Below are positions 41,987 to 50,781 of a stretch of DNA of 64,000 nucleotides, piece by piece. This DNA is from JAMCRM01 sp035561075 (lineage in GTDB: Bacteria > Acidobacteriota > Terriglobia > Bryobacterales > Bryobacteraceae): contig DATMYF010000109.1 in the NCBI GenBank assembly GCA_035561075.1, positions 1 through 64,000 of the forward strand, written 5' to 3'. The notes under the pieces are model-generated. The model had not been told where the DNA came from. It searched no databases and was given only the letters and a program-made list of their open reading frames with translations. The stretch's first letter is position 1; every line of letters begins with the position of its first letter. The position numbers and the translations under genes were made by a program.

Positions 41987-43228
41987 ATGCAGACCCAACG
42001 TGCGTCCTTTTGGGAGGCCGTGACGGGCGCGGCGGCTTCGCTGCGCTCCAGCAAGCTGAGGAGCTTTCTCACCCTGCTTGGCATCATCCTGGCGACCACC
42101 ACCCTCATCGCGGTAATGAGCGTGATCAATGGGATGAACGTTTATGTGGCGCAAAATGTTTCGGATATGGGCGCGGACGGGTTTCGGGTGATACGCATCT
42201 TCATGGCCCAGTGGGACCCCAAGAAGTTCCTTGAGATGCAGCGGCGTAATCCGCAACTCAGCCGCGAGGAGTTTCAGTTCCTGAAGAGCCGCTCCACGCT
42301 GGTGAGGGAGTGGGGCATCGAGGCCGGGCGTCGCGTGAGCGTTGGCTCCGGCAAGGAACAACTGGAAAACGTCAGCCTGGGGGGCGTGACCGCCAACATC
42401 GGGGTAATTAATAACGTCCAGCCCGCGGAGGGCCGCTTCATTGGGGAGATTGACGACCAGCGACGCCTGATGGTGGCGTTCATCGGCAACGATCTGAAAG
42501 ACAAGTTCTTCCCGGGCGCCAACCCCATCGGCAAGCGCATCAGCGTGCAGGGCCGCCCGTTCGAGGTGATCGGGGTGGCCAAGCCCAAAGGCTCGGTGTT
42601 CGGCAATTCGCAGGACGCCTTCGTCTACATCCCGGTGGAGACCTATTTCAAGCTGTACGGCTCGCGCCAGGGCATGGCATACTGCGCCAGCGCCATCGAT
42701 CACGAGCATCTTTTTCGAGCGCAGGAAGAAACCCGCATGTTGCTACGCGCCTACCGGCACCTGGGGCCCAAGGCGGACGACACCTTCAATATGCTCTCCT
42801 CCGATTCCCTGGTGCAGATCTGGGACCGGCTGACCGGCGCCATCGCGGCCACTGCGATAGGGGTGGTTTCGGTGTTCATGGTGGTGGGCGGGGTGGTGAT
42901 CATGAATATCATGCTGGCCGTGGTCACGGAGCGCACCCACGAGATCGGCATCCGGAAGTCCGTGGGGGCGCGCCGCGTGGACATCCTTAACCAGTTTCTG
43001 GTGGAATCCTCAATGCTTTCCGGGATTGGCGGATTTATAGGGGTGATGCTGGCGTGGGTGGCGGCGGTGCTGGTGCGCAACTTGACGCCGGTGCCCATGG
43101 TCTTGCCAATGAGTGCGGTGGTCATCGGGGTGGTGCTGTCGGCTGCGGTAGGGCTGTTCTTCGGCATCTACCCGGCGCAGAGGGCTGCGAAGCTCGATCC
43201 AATCGTGGCCCTGAGGGTGGAGAAATGA
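41987..43228 (+). CDS. MacB/FtsX-type ABC permease
   Basis: 413 residues. First transmembrane helix near 22-45 (LRSFLTLLGIILATTTLIAVMSVINGM), a large periplasmic MacB_PCD domain (about 50-270), then three helices near 285-400 with the FtsX core EIGIRKSVGARR. Such permeases work by mechanotransmission with an ATPase and a membrane-fusion protein, but neither is encoded nearby. It is followed directly by a second copy (4-nt overlap). Confidence 0.88.
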   Translation: MQTQRASFWEAVTGAAASLRSSKLRSFLTLLGIILATTTLIAVMSVINGMNVYVAQNVSDMGADGFRVIRIFMAQWDPKKFLEMQRRNPQLSREEFQFLKSRSTLVREWGIEAGRRVSVGSGKEQLENVSLGGVTANIGVINNVQPAEGRFIGEIDDQRRLMVAFIGNDLKDKFFPGANPIGKRISVQGRPFEVIGVAKPKGSVFGNSQDAFVYIPVETYFKLYGSRQGMAYCASAIDHEHLFRAQEETRMLLRAYRHLGPKADDTFNMLSSDSLVQIWDRLTGAIAATAIGVVSVFMVVGGVVIMNIMLAVVTERTHEIGIRKSVGARRVDILNQFLVESSMLSGIGGFIGVMLAWVAAVLVRNLTPVPMVLPMSAVVIGVVLSAAVGLFFGIYPAQRAAKLDPIVALRVEK

Positions 43229-44451
43229 CGAGCGGAGCGCTTCGCGCGGGTGTGCAGATCGCCCTCGCCACCGTGCGGGAGCACAAGATGCGGTCGTTCC
43301 TGACCGTACTTGGGGTGGTCATCGGGACCGGGGCGGTGATCGGGGTGGGCTCGATCGTGGCCGGCCTCGATACCGCCATCACCAACATTCTGCGCAGTTT
43401 CGGGCCGGAAACCATGATTGTGCTCAAGGGTAAGGCAATGGGCGGCTGGACTCCCGAGGAGGTCCGGCGCAAACCGCTGACGCTTGAGCATGCCCACGCC
43501 GTTCAGGAGCGCTGCCCCTCGGTCGAGCATGCCAGTCCCTACCTGTTCCCCGCCCGCGGCATGCACAAGGCGCGGTACAAGGGAAACGACGTCTACAACG
43601 TCGAGATCGGCGGCACGGAGGAAGGCTACGCCGCCGGTGGCACCACCATGCGGGCCGGCCGCTTCTTCACCGATATGGAAAGCCGCCGCCGGATGCCGGT
43701 AGTGGTGGTCGGTGAGGCCATCGGGAAATCCTGGTTCGCTAATGTGAACCCGATCGGGAAGTGGATCGAGGTGGACGGCCACGCGGTGGAGATCGTCGGG
43801 GTGATGGACAAGCCGGCCGCGTCCCTGCCCGGTCACGAGGACCTGCGAATCCTGTTCCCCTACTACAGCATGCGGAAGATGTTCCCCAGCGCCCGGGAGC
43901 ACATGCTGGTAATCATGGCCAAACCCGGCCTGCTCGCCACGGCGCAGGACGAGGTGCGCACCATCCTGCGGCTCGAGCGCAGGGTTAAGCCCGGGCAGCC
44001 GGACAACTTCTCCATTTCGACGGCCGAGCAGATGATCGAGGAATTCCATCGCGTAACCAGCACGGTGGCGCTGGTGATGGTGATCCTGAGTTCCATCGGG
44101 CTGCTGGTGGGGGGCATCGGGGTCATGAACATCATGCTGGTCTCGGTGACCGAGCGGACCCGCGAAATCGGGGTGCGTAAGGCCGTAGGAGCGCGCCGCG
44201 GGGACATCGTGCTGCAATTTCTGACCGAGGCCGTGGTCCTGACGATGTTGGGCGGCCTGCTCGGGATGGCGCTGGGGTGGATAATCTCGCGGATTGCGGG
44301 CCTGGTCTTTCCCTCGCTCCCTACCGCGGTGCCGTTGTGGGCCGTGGTTTCGGGCCTGATGGTGTCTGTGGGGGTGGGGCTCTTCTTCGGCATCTGGCCG
44401 GCCACCAGGGCGGCGCGGCTCGACCCTGTGGATGCTCTGCGGTACGAGTAA
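43225..44451 (+). CDS. MacB/FtsX-type ABC permease
   Basis: 408 residues from the ATG at 43225, which overlaps the previous stop. The organisation is the same as in the first permease: one helix near 20-42 (MRSFLTVLGVVIGTGAVIGVGS), MacB_PCD domain, three C-terminal helices with REIGVRKAVGARRGDI. The two proteins are clearly related but diverged, so they may form a heterodimer. A borrowed ATPase from elsewhere would be needed. Confidence 0.88.
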   Translation: MTSGALRAGVQIALATVREHKMRSFLTVLGVVIGTGAVIGVGSIVAGLDTAITNILRSFGPETMIVLKGKAMGGWTPEEVRRKPLTLEHAHAVQERCPSVEHASPYLFPARGMHKARYKGNDVYNVEIGGTEEGYAAGGTTMRAGRFFTDMESRRRMPVVVVGEAIGKSWFANVNPIGKWIEVDGHAVEIVGVMDKPAASLPGHEDLRILFPYYSMRKMFPSAREHMLVIMAKPGLLATAQDEVRTILRLERRVKPGQPDNFSISTAEQMIEEFHRVTSTVALVMVILSSIGLLVGGIGVMNIMLVSVTERTREIGVRKAVGARRGDIVLQFLTEAVVLTMLGGLLGMALGWIISRIAGLVFPSLPTAVPLWAVVSGLMVSVGVGLFFGIWPATRAARLDPVDALRYE

Positions 44452-44457
44452 GGCGGC

Positions 44458-45099
44458 GTGCTATACTCCGCCTTGAAACTTCGCAGACCCTACCTGATTG
44501 GCATCGCCGGGCCTTCCGGCGCAGGCAAAACCACGCTCGCGGAAAGGATCGCCCGCGACCTTGGCGCGCCCATCCTGTCGCTTGACTGCTACTACCGGGA
44601 GCTTGCGCTGCCCCTTGAGGAACGCGCGTGCATGAATTTCGACGAGCCCGATGCGCTCGACCGGGGCTTGCTGTTCGCGCAACTGTCGCAACTCGCCGGC
44701 GGCACCGATATTCTGGTCCCGGTCTACGATTTCTCGCGCCACACCCGTGCCCCCGAAACCACCTTGCTGCGCGCCGGAGAGTTCATCATCGTGGAAGGCC
44801 TTTTCGCGCTCTATTGGGAAGAAATACGCGCGCTCTTCGGCACCAAGGTGTTCGTAGCGGCGGAGGATGGGCTGTGTTTTGAGCGGCGGCTGGAGCGTGA
44901 TACGAGGGAGCGCGGCCGATCGCAGGAGTCGGTGTTCGAACAGTACCGGCAGACCGTGCGGCCCATGGCTGAGCGCTACGTGTTGCCTACCCGCGCTTTC
45001 GCGGATGTGGTCGTCGCCGGCACGGGTTCGCTCGACCTCTCCGCGGCCGCGGTGCTGGACCACGTCGGGCAGACCCGTGCGATTGCGGCCAGCGCTTAA
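44458..45099 (+). CDS. udk: Uridine-kinase-like P-loop kinase
   Basis: 213 residues. GIAGPSGAGKTT (about 16-26) is a uridine kinase P-loop, LSLDCYYRELA corresponds to the nucleoside-binding DDFYK segment, then NFDEPDALD and VPVYDFSRHTR, and REFIIVEGLFAL-like FIIVEGLFALYW. It would phosphorylate uridine/cytidine or a related small molecule. The start is uncertain: GTG at 44458 overlaps an extended -10-like TGCTATACT (44459-44467), so a TTG at 44473 or an upstream promoter may be correct. Confidence 0.82.
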   Translation: MLYSALKLRRPYLIGIAGPSGAGKTTLAERIARDLGAPILSLDCYYRELALPLEERACMNFDEPDALDRGLLFAQLSQLAGGTDILVPVYDFSRHTRAPETTLLRAGEFIIVEGLFALYWEEIRALFGTKVFVAAEDGLCFERRLERDTRERGRSQESVFEQYRQTVRPMAERYVLPTRAFADVVVAGTGSLDLSAAAVLDHVGQTRAIAASA

Positions 45100-45113
45100 T
45101 ACACTCGAATCCT

Positions 45114-45156
45114 GCCGCTCCCTCGCGGCCTGGAAGTGCGACCGCGAGGGAGCGGC
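45114..45156 (+). terminator. Long perfect hairpin between convergent genes
   Basis: A 15-bp perfect inverted repeat (45114-45128 and 45142-45156; arm GCCGCTCCCTCGCGG) with a 13-nt loop. It lies between the stops of the kinase and the TonB receptor and can end transcription from both sides, although no T-run follows. Confidence 0.55.
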
Positions 45157-45162
45157 GCCTGC

Positions 45163-48100
45163 CTAGAAAGTTACCTTGGCCTGTACCTGCATCCACCGCT
45201 TCAGGGAGGTAGATGTCGTTACACGGCCGAAGTCCGTCGAGGTCGGGGTGGTGTTCGGTGCGTCCATAATGGTCCGGTTTAGGGCGTTCAACACGTCCCA
45301 CCTGACCTGCACCTTTACCCCTTCCTTCACCGTGAACTCCTTGGCGAGGTTCCCGTTCAGCACGCTGTAGCTGTGTGCCCGCAGATCGTCGATCTGCACC
45401 GGGAAGACGCGACGGTGGAAGCCTGCTGGACCCTTGGCCGCAACCCGCTCGAAGTTGGCGGTGTTGAACCAATTCTCGAACGTCTGCTCGCCGCTGGTGA
45501 TGTCGGCCAGGTTCCCGTAGTAGAACAGGTTGCCGAAGCCGACGATGGCGCCCGGCTGGTACTCATAGGCTACGCTGAGCTGCCAGCCGCCAACGAGCAG
45601 GTTCAACGGTCCACCGGTCTTCAGGAACGGCTTGCCCTTTCCGAACGGCAGTTCCGCCACGCTGGTGGCCACGAACCGGTGCGGGCGCGCGTTGTTGCTC
45701 TTCCGCCAGCTTGGCTCGGTGTCCCAAGTGTTGTAGTAATAGTCTTTCGCGTTCACGCGCAAGCCCGTATAACCGACGTAGAAATTGAACCCATCGGCGA
45801 AACGGCGCTCGAAGGTCACCTCAATTGCATCGGTGCGGACCTTGCCCACCGGCTCGGTGCCGGTCACTGTCCCCATGTGCGGGAACGGGTAGAGCAACTG
45901 GTATTTCCGGATCGTCGAAGAGGTGAAGAACGACTTGGTCGCGAGGTCCTTGTAGAGCAGCGGGTTGCTGGTCTGCAGGGAGGCGAAATTGGCGATGTTA
46001 AACGGATTGCTGACGTTGAGGTTCAGGTTGGTGGCAATCGCGTCGTTGCGTACGAGTCCGTCGGCCCAGTACTGCTCGGGCACGTTGTTCAGCGCATGCG
46101 CTACGCCCACCTGGTCGCTGTAGGATCCGGCATAGGCCACATCCAGCATCATGCTCTTGCCGAACTGCCGCTGCCCACCCACGCGCCAGCGCTGCTGCCG
46201 CGCGCGCGGGGTGTCGTAGTACATCCCGGACCAGCTCCCGCCCAGCAGGGACTGCGTGCCAAGCTGGTTGCCGAGCGGAGTGTCGAAACGCGTGCCGTCC
46301 GCGCGCACAGGGAACGGATCCTTGATCGGAGATACACCGTTCACCGGGTCGCCGATCAGCCAGTCCATGCCGAAATTGTTGGTGAGGATAGGACCGGTGC
46401 TGCGGCTGTAGTTGAGCTGATTCGGCGACAGGTTCAGTGCGTTGATGGTGTCCTGGAAGATGCCGTAGCCGGCGCGGATTACGAGTTTCGAGTTCACCGC
46501 GTAGGCTGTCGAGATGCGTGGCAGCCACATGGTGGCGCTTTTTACCAGGTTGCGTGGCGCGTTCTGGCCCGCGTAGAGGGCACCGCCCGCGATCTTGAAA
46601 TTCGCGGCGGCCAGTTCCGGAATCGGCTTGGCCGCATAAGCCGCCTGTGCCGCTCCGGTGATAGGCTGTTGTACGGTCGGATCGAAGTACGTCAGCATGC
46701 GATCGAAGCGCTCCACCGGCCCGGGTTCGTGCTCGATGCGTAATCCCAGGTTGATGTTCCACTTGCGATTCACGCGCCAGGAATCCTGCAGATAGCCGGC
46801 GTAGTAAGGAGACTTCAGCGCGTACGTATCCAGCTTGCCCGCGCTCCAGGAGCCCAATCCCATCATGAACGACGCCCAGGAGTGTCCCAGGTTGGCGGCG
46901 GGAGTCTTGCCGTCGTCCTCGCGCCGCGTGTACGCGTTGCTGAAGCTAAAGTAGCCGGACGGGTAACCGTTGGTGCCACCGTTGCGGTTTGTCATCCGAA
47001 CGTCCACGCCTCCCCGTAGCGAATGCCCGCTGCGGATATGCGTGACATCAAGCTTAGTCATGGACGTCTGCCCGAACACCATGCGCTCGCTTACCAGTCC
47101 CATGGTGTTGTATCCGGAGGCGGTCACGAAAGGCAGCATCGTGTCCGTGCCGGCGAAAGCGTCCATATACGCGGGCAGCCCGACGTCGGTGGGCTTAAAC
47201 TTGCGCGCGCCCGGAGCCGAGGTGGTGACCGAATCGTAGCGATGGAAGGATGCCGACCAATCGATAACAGTGCTCGCGGTGGGGGTGTACACCCAGTCGA
47301 ACACGCTGCCAAGGTTGCGGCGGATGCCACCGGTGGTCTGCAGGCCGCGGACAACCTGGTGGGCCCAGTCGCGCATATCCAGGAAGTAGTCGTCCCAGGT
47401 CCAGCGGCCGAACATACGGTGCTTGGAAGCCGGCTGGAAATCGAGCCGGTTAGTCAGGCCGTCGTAGGTAGACATGGTCGGGACATCCACGCCCAGGTAG
47501 TTGTTGGTCGGTTCGCGGGTGGGGTCCAGCGGTTCGTTGTTGGGTGTTGGCAGCAGCTTGGCGTAACTCGAATACATCGGGTTGGTGATGCGGCTCTTGG
47601 GCAGCACGTTCCCGGGGATCGGGGTCCGGACGTAGTGGCCCGCGCGCTCCGGATCGCTGCGGATGCTGAGCGGATCGTAGATCTGGTAATAGCTGGTGTT
47701 CACGTTGAGCAGCGACGAGAAATCACCCTCGCGGTGCGCCATGCTGGGGAAGGTGTGGTTCAGTTCGTAAGAGGGCAGCGTGGTGCGCCAGCGGTCTCCC
47801 GAGTAGCTCAGGAAGAAGAACAGTTTATTACGCCCGTCGAAGATCTTCGGCAGCACCACGGGGCCGCCCACGGTGGCCGCGAACGTGTTGCGCCGGCCGC
47901 TGGTCTGCTTGTCCTTGGCGCGCATCGCGTCGGCCGCCGCAGTGTTCCCCGCGGCTTCGGCTGCCGCAATGTTCTGGTAATACAGCTTGCGTGTGAAGAA
48001 CGGCGTGGCGTTCCAGCGGTTCTGGTTATGCACGCTGCTGGCGGACCCATGCAACTGGTTGGTGCCGCCCTTCGAGAGCATGGTGATCACGAGCCCGGAG

Positions 48101-48795
48101 GTCTGCCCGATGGTAGCGTCGAAGCCGCCGGTCTCAAGCTTCATCTCGGCAATCGTGTCGCTATGCGGCAAATGGCCGCTGATGCGGTTGATGCCGCTGG
48201 TGAGCGCCCCGTCAAGAGCGAACTGGTTGCCCCCCACATTCGCCTCGTTACTGACGTTGGTGGACGTGTTCCCCTGCGACGCGGTGTCGTACGGGTACAG
48301 GACGCCCTTGTGCTGCACGCCCGTGGCGAAGCGAACCACAGGCAGCATCTGTCCGAGCGACATCGGCATGCCGGCCTGGGTTTTGTTATCCAGCGTCCGG
48401 CCCGATAGACCCGACTGCGTATCGAGCAGCGGCGCTTGCTCCGTGACTGTGATCGACTCGCTGACCTCGCCCACCGAGAGGCTCATGTTTACCTCCACAC
48501 GTGCACTGGTCAGTACCACGATGCCGCTCCGCAAGGTCTGCTTGAACCCGGCTAGTTCGGCCGTTACTTTGTAGGTGCCCGGAACCAGCAGCGCGGCCTC
48601 GTAATAGCCGGTTGCGTTGGTGGTCAAGCGGCTGGAAATATTGGTGTCCTCATTGACGACCATGACGCTGGCGCCGGCAACGGCCGCCGACGTCGAATCC
48701 AGCACGCGGCCAAAAATCATCCCGCGCGTCTCTTGCGCGGCCGCGATGCACGATAGCACGAGCATTAGCGCGACTAATCGCGATCCACTTCTCAT
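45163..48795 (-). CDS. TonB-dependent receptor with carboxypeptidase-regulatory-like domain (Oar type)
   Basis: 1210 residues. Signal peptide (1-20), then a CarboxypepD-reg-like beta-sandwich (about 24-110: GRVLDSTSAAVAGASVMVVNEDTN, TGYYEAALLVPGTYKV), a plug domain (about 115-270; NQFALDGALTSG) and a long barrel ending in VQAKVTF. This is the Oar-like receptor class that is greatly expanded in Solibacter-like Acidobacteriota. The substrate is likely a peptide, glycan or siderophore but cannot be inferred. It stands alone: no SusD-like partner is next to it. Confidence 0.9.
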   Translation of the reverse strand: MRSGSRLVALMLVLSCIAAAQETRGMIFGRVLDSTSAAVAGASVMVVNEDTNISSRLTTNATGYYEAALLVPGTYKVTAELAGFKQTLRSGIVVLTSARVEVNMSLSVGEVSESITVTEQAPLLDTQSGLSGRTLDNKTQAGMPMSLGQMLPVVRFATGVQHKGVLYPYDTASQGNTSTNVSNEANVGGNQFALDGALTSGINRISGHLPHSDTIAEMKLETGGFDATIGQTSGLVITMLSKGGTNQLHGSASSVHNQNRWNATPFFTRKLYYQNIAAAEAAGNTAAADAMRAKDKQTSGRRNTFAATVGGPVVLPKIFDGRNKLFFFLSYSGDRWRTTLPSYELNHTFPSMAHREGDFSSLLNVNTSYYQIYDPLSIRSDPERAGHYVRTPIPGNVLPKSRITNPMYSSYAKLLPTPNNEPLDPTREPTNNYLGVDVPTMSTYDGLTNRLDFQPASKHRMFGRWTWDDYFLDMRDWAHQVVRGLQTTGGIRRNLGSVFDWVYTPTASTVIDWSASFHRYDSVTTSAPGARKFKPTDVGLPAYMDAFAGTDTMLPFVTASGYNTMGLVSERMVFGQTSMTKLDVTHIRSGHSLRGGVDVRMTNRNGGTNGYPSGYFSFSNAYTRREDDGKTPAANLGHSWASFMMGLGSWSAGKLDTYALKSPYYAGYLQDSWRVNRKWNINLGLRIEHEPGPVERFDRMLTYFDPTVQQPITGAAQAAYAAKPIPELAAANFKIAGGALYAGQNAPRNLVKSATMWLPRISTAYAVNSKLVIRAGYGIFQDTINALNLSPNQLNYSRSTGPILTNNFGMDWLIGDPVNGVSPIKDPFPVRADGTRFDTPLGNQLGTQSLLGGSWSGMYYDTPRARQQRWRVGGQRQFGKSMMLDVAYAGSYSDQVGVAHALNNVPEQYWADGLVRNDAIATNLNLNVSNPFNIANFASLQTSNPLLYKDLATKSFFTSSTIRKYQLLYPFPHMGTVTGTEPVGKVRTDAIEVTFERRFADGFNFYVGYTGLRVNAKDYYYNTWDTEPSWRKSNNARPHRFVATSVAELPFGKGKPFLKTGGPLNLLVGGWQLSVAYEYQPGAIVGFGNLFYYGNLADITSGEQTFENWFNTANFERVAAKGPAGFHRRVFPVQIDDLRAHSYSVLNGNLAKEFTVKEGVKVQVRWDVLNALNRTIMDAPNTTPTSTDFGRVTTSTSLKRWMQVQAKVTF

Positions 48796-48930
48796 CAGAT
48801 CGGTTTCTCCTCTTTACGACAGAACTGCAACCGCTTTGCAGTGTGTTGCAGACAACAAGACCCTATTTGGGGATCTATCTTATCACCGCCTACTGCCGAC
48901 AGCCTCCAGCCGAGTTGCAGGATGGAAGAA

Positions 48931-48965
48931 TTGATTCAGCGAGATCATCGTGATATCATCGTGAT
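48931..48965 (+). promoter_or_regulatory. Promoter with 11-bp tandem operator upstream of the SPFH operon
   Basis: Two perfect tandem copies of ATCATCGTGAT (48944-48954, 48955-48965), each itself ATCA-TCG-TGAT. A -35 TTGATT (48931-48936) and -10 TATCAT (48954-48959) with 17-bp spacing overlap the repeats. The next bases hold AAAAGGAG before the ATG at 48983. Confidence 0.55.
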
Positions 48966-48982
48966 GTCACAAAAGGAGTCCA

Positions 48983-49834
48983 ATGTCCCGTGAAACCGAG
49001 ATCCAAGCCTGGTCCGGATGGCTGATGGTCTTTCTGCTGACGGCGGTCGTGGCCGCCTCTCTCTCCGCGCTGGCCAAGATCCCGGAGCTGTGGATGGTCT
49101 GGCTACCGATACTGGTAGCGGCCGCACTCTGCTACGCCGGGCTGACGATCGTCAATCCCAACCAGGCTGGGGTGCTCACCTTGTTCGGCGTGTACAAGGG
49201 AACCGTGAAGCAGTCGGGCTTCTGGTGGGTTAACCCGCTCACCACCCGGAGCCGCCTCTCACTGCGCATTCGTAATACCGAGAGCGGCAAGATGAAGGTG
49301 AACGACCGGGACGGGAACCCCGTCGACATCGCCGCCATCGTGGTGTGGCGGATCGTAGAGACGTTCGAGGCGGTGTTCAACGTAGAAGACTACGAGCATT
49401 TCGTCCACGTGCAGACCGAATCGGCGGTCCGAACCCTGGCGACCACCTATCCCTACGATGCCCAGGACGGCCATACTTCGCTGCGGCTCTCGGTGGCAGA
49501 AATTGCGGACCGGCTTCGCACCGAGATTCAGGAACGGCTGGCCACGGCCGGGATCGAGGTTATAGAGGCGCGCATCAGCCACCTGGCCTACGCCTCGGAG
49601 ATTGCCGGTGCCATGCTGCGCCGGCAGCAGGCCACCGCGATCATTGCCGCTCGCCAGAAGATCGTCGAGGGTGCGGTTGGGATGGTCGAAATGGCACTCG
49701 ACGAGATCAGCCGCAAGCATGTCGTCGAGCTGGACGAAGAGCGCAAGGCCGCCATGGTGAGCAACCTCCTGGTGGTCCTTTGCAGCGAGCGCGGGGTGGA
49801 GCCGGTGGTCAACGCCGGCACGCTGTACCACTAG
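48983..49834 (+). CDS. SPFH/band-7 domain membrane protein
   Basis: 283 residues. Two transmembrane helices near the N-terminus (about 13-33 and 38-58) are followed by an SPFH domain: IVNPNQAGVLTLFGVYKGTVKQSGFWWVNP, the TESAVRTLATTYPYD block, then a helical part (LRRQQATAIIAARQKIVEGAVGMVEMAL). Such proteins form membrane microdomain scaffolds. A good Shine-Dalgarno (AAAAGGAG) precedes the ATG. A ribbon-helix-helix gene starts 2 bp after the stop, so the two are co-expressed. Confidence 0.87.
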   Translation: MSRETEIQAWSGWLMVFLLTAVVAASLSALAKIPELWMVWLPILVAAALCYAGLTIVNPNQAGVLTLFGVYKGTVKQSGFWWVNPLTTRSRLSLRIRNTESGKMKVNDRDGNPVDIAAIVVWRIVETFEAVFNVEDYEHFVHVQTESAVRTLATTYPYDAQDGHTSLRLSVAEIADRLRTEIQERLATAGIEVIEARISHLAYASEIAGAMLRRQQATAIIAARQKIVEGAVGMVEMALDEISRKHVVELDEERKAAMVSNLLVVLCSERGVEPVVNAGTLYH

Positions 49835-49836
49835 GG

Positions 49837-50028
49837 ATGGCGCAACGCAAGGCATATCCGCTGCGGCTGGACCCGGCGGTCTACGAGGCGCTCCAGCGCT
49901 GGGCCGGCGCCGAGTTGCGCAGCGTCAACGCGCATATCGAATTTCTTCTGCGGCGCGCGTTGCAGGAGGCCGGCCGCCTTCCGAAAGAGGCAGCTCCCGG
50001 TAGGATAATGAAAGACGCCGATGAGTAA
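49837..50028 (+). CDS. Arc-like ribbon-helix-helix protein
   Basis: 63 residues. The segment KAYPLRLDPAVYEALQRWAGAELRSVNAHIEFLLRRALQEAG fits the ribbon-helix-helix fold (Arc/CopG/HicB C-terminal type): a strand with alternating basic residues, then two helices. Proteins of this size are usually DNA-binding repressors that bind tandem operator half-sites. It overlaps the DUF3592 gene by 8 nt. Its best candidate target is the tandem repeat before the SPFH gene. Confidence 0.75.
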   Translation: MAQRKAYPLRLDPAVYEALQRWAGAELRSVNAHIEFLLRRALQEAGRLPKEAAPGRIMKDADE

Positions 50029-50776
50029 GACTGCCCAGGATCCACAGCACCTCCAGGCCGAGTTGATGGGTGCGACGCCCCGGCCCGTGCGGCTGACGGG
50101 CCTTGGTATCTTCGTCGCCGGGCTGGCTTTCCTGCTGCTCGCAGGAGCGGCGCTCACGCTGGTCCTGTTGCCGCCCGTGGCCGCGCGTGCGTTCGAGCAG
50201 GTGGCACGCTTCGAACGGGAAGCCGTGGCCGGGGTGGCGGAGATCGTCGAGATCGGACCGGACCGCGGCAAGGAGCGGCGCCGCACCATCAAGTACCGCT
50301 TCGACGCCGGTGGTCAAGTCCGGGAAGGGCACGTGACTTTGAAGCGCAGCCGGTCGAGGGACTTAGCGGTAGGGGCGCGGGTGCCGGTCCGCTATCTTCC
50401 GTCCGACCCGGAAGTGAGCTACATCCTGGGCCGCGGGCCGAGCGGTCTTCCGCTGTGGGCGGTGGCGCTCGTGGCCGGTGTGTTCGGGTTGGGCGCGGCG
50501 CTCACCGGCTGGAGCATCCGGCGGCAACGAGCGCTTCTCGCAGAGGGGCGACCCGCGCTCGCTACAGTTACAGCCTTGACCCGCGGGCACAAGGGCGTCT
50601 TCAAGGTGGAATTCGAGTACCCGGTGCTGAGCGGGGCGGTCCTGCGGGGATCGCAACAGGATTCGAACACGCCTTTAGGGCAGGGCGACACACTGGTGGT
50701 CCTGTATGACCGGGACCGTCCGGAGCGCGTGTCGTGCTACCCGCTCTCGCTCGTGAAACTCGAGCGGCACTCGTAG
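50021..50776 (+). CDS. DUF3592 membrane protein
   Basis: 251 residues with two transmembrane helices (about 26-50 and 145-165) separating two similar soluble beta domains. The repeats share GEVEIVEI/VTVTAL then a YRF/FEYP strand, and end in a VLYDRDRPERVS-type motif, the DUF3592 mark. Function unknown; members may sense or bind in the envelope. It is part of the SPFH operon. Confidence 0.8.
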   Translation: MSKTAQDPQHLQAELMGATPRPVRLTGLGIFVAGLAFLLLAGAALTLVLLPPVAARAFEQVARFEREAVAGVAEIVEIGPDRGKERRRTIKYRFDAGGQVREGHVTLKRSRSRDLAVGARVPVRYLPSDPEVSYILGRGPSGLPLWAVALVAGVFGLGAALTGWSIRRQRALLAEGRPALATVTALTRGHKGVFKVEFEYPVLSGAVLRGSQQDSNTPLGQGDTLVVLYDRDRPERVSCYPLSLVKLERHS

Positions 50777-50781
50777 CGCAA

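Noticed and set aside
44462..44467. TATACT as proof of a promoter for the uridine-kinase-like gene
   Set aside because: It overlaps the possible GTG start and has no good -35; kept only as one of three leaderless candidates.
45373..48408. Two plus-strand frames of ~460 codons opposite the TonB receptor
   Set aside because: Antisense of the receptor gene; the Arg/His/Val-rich composition is typical of a shadow frame.
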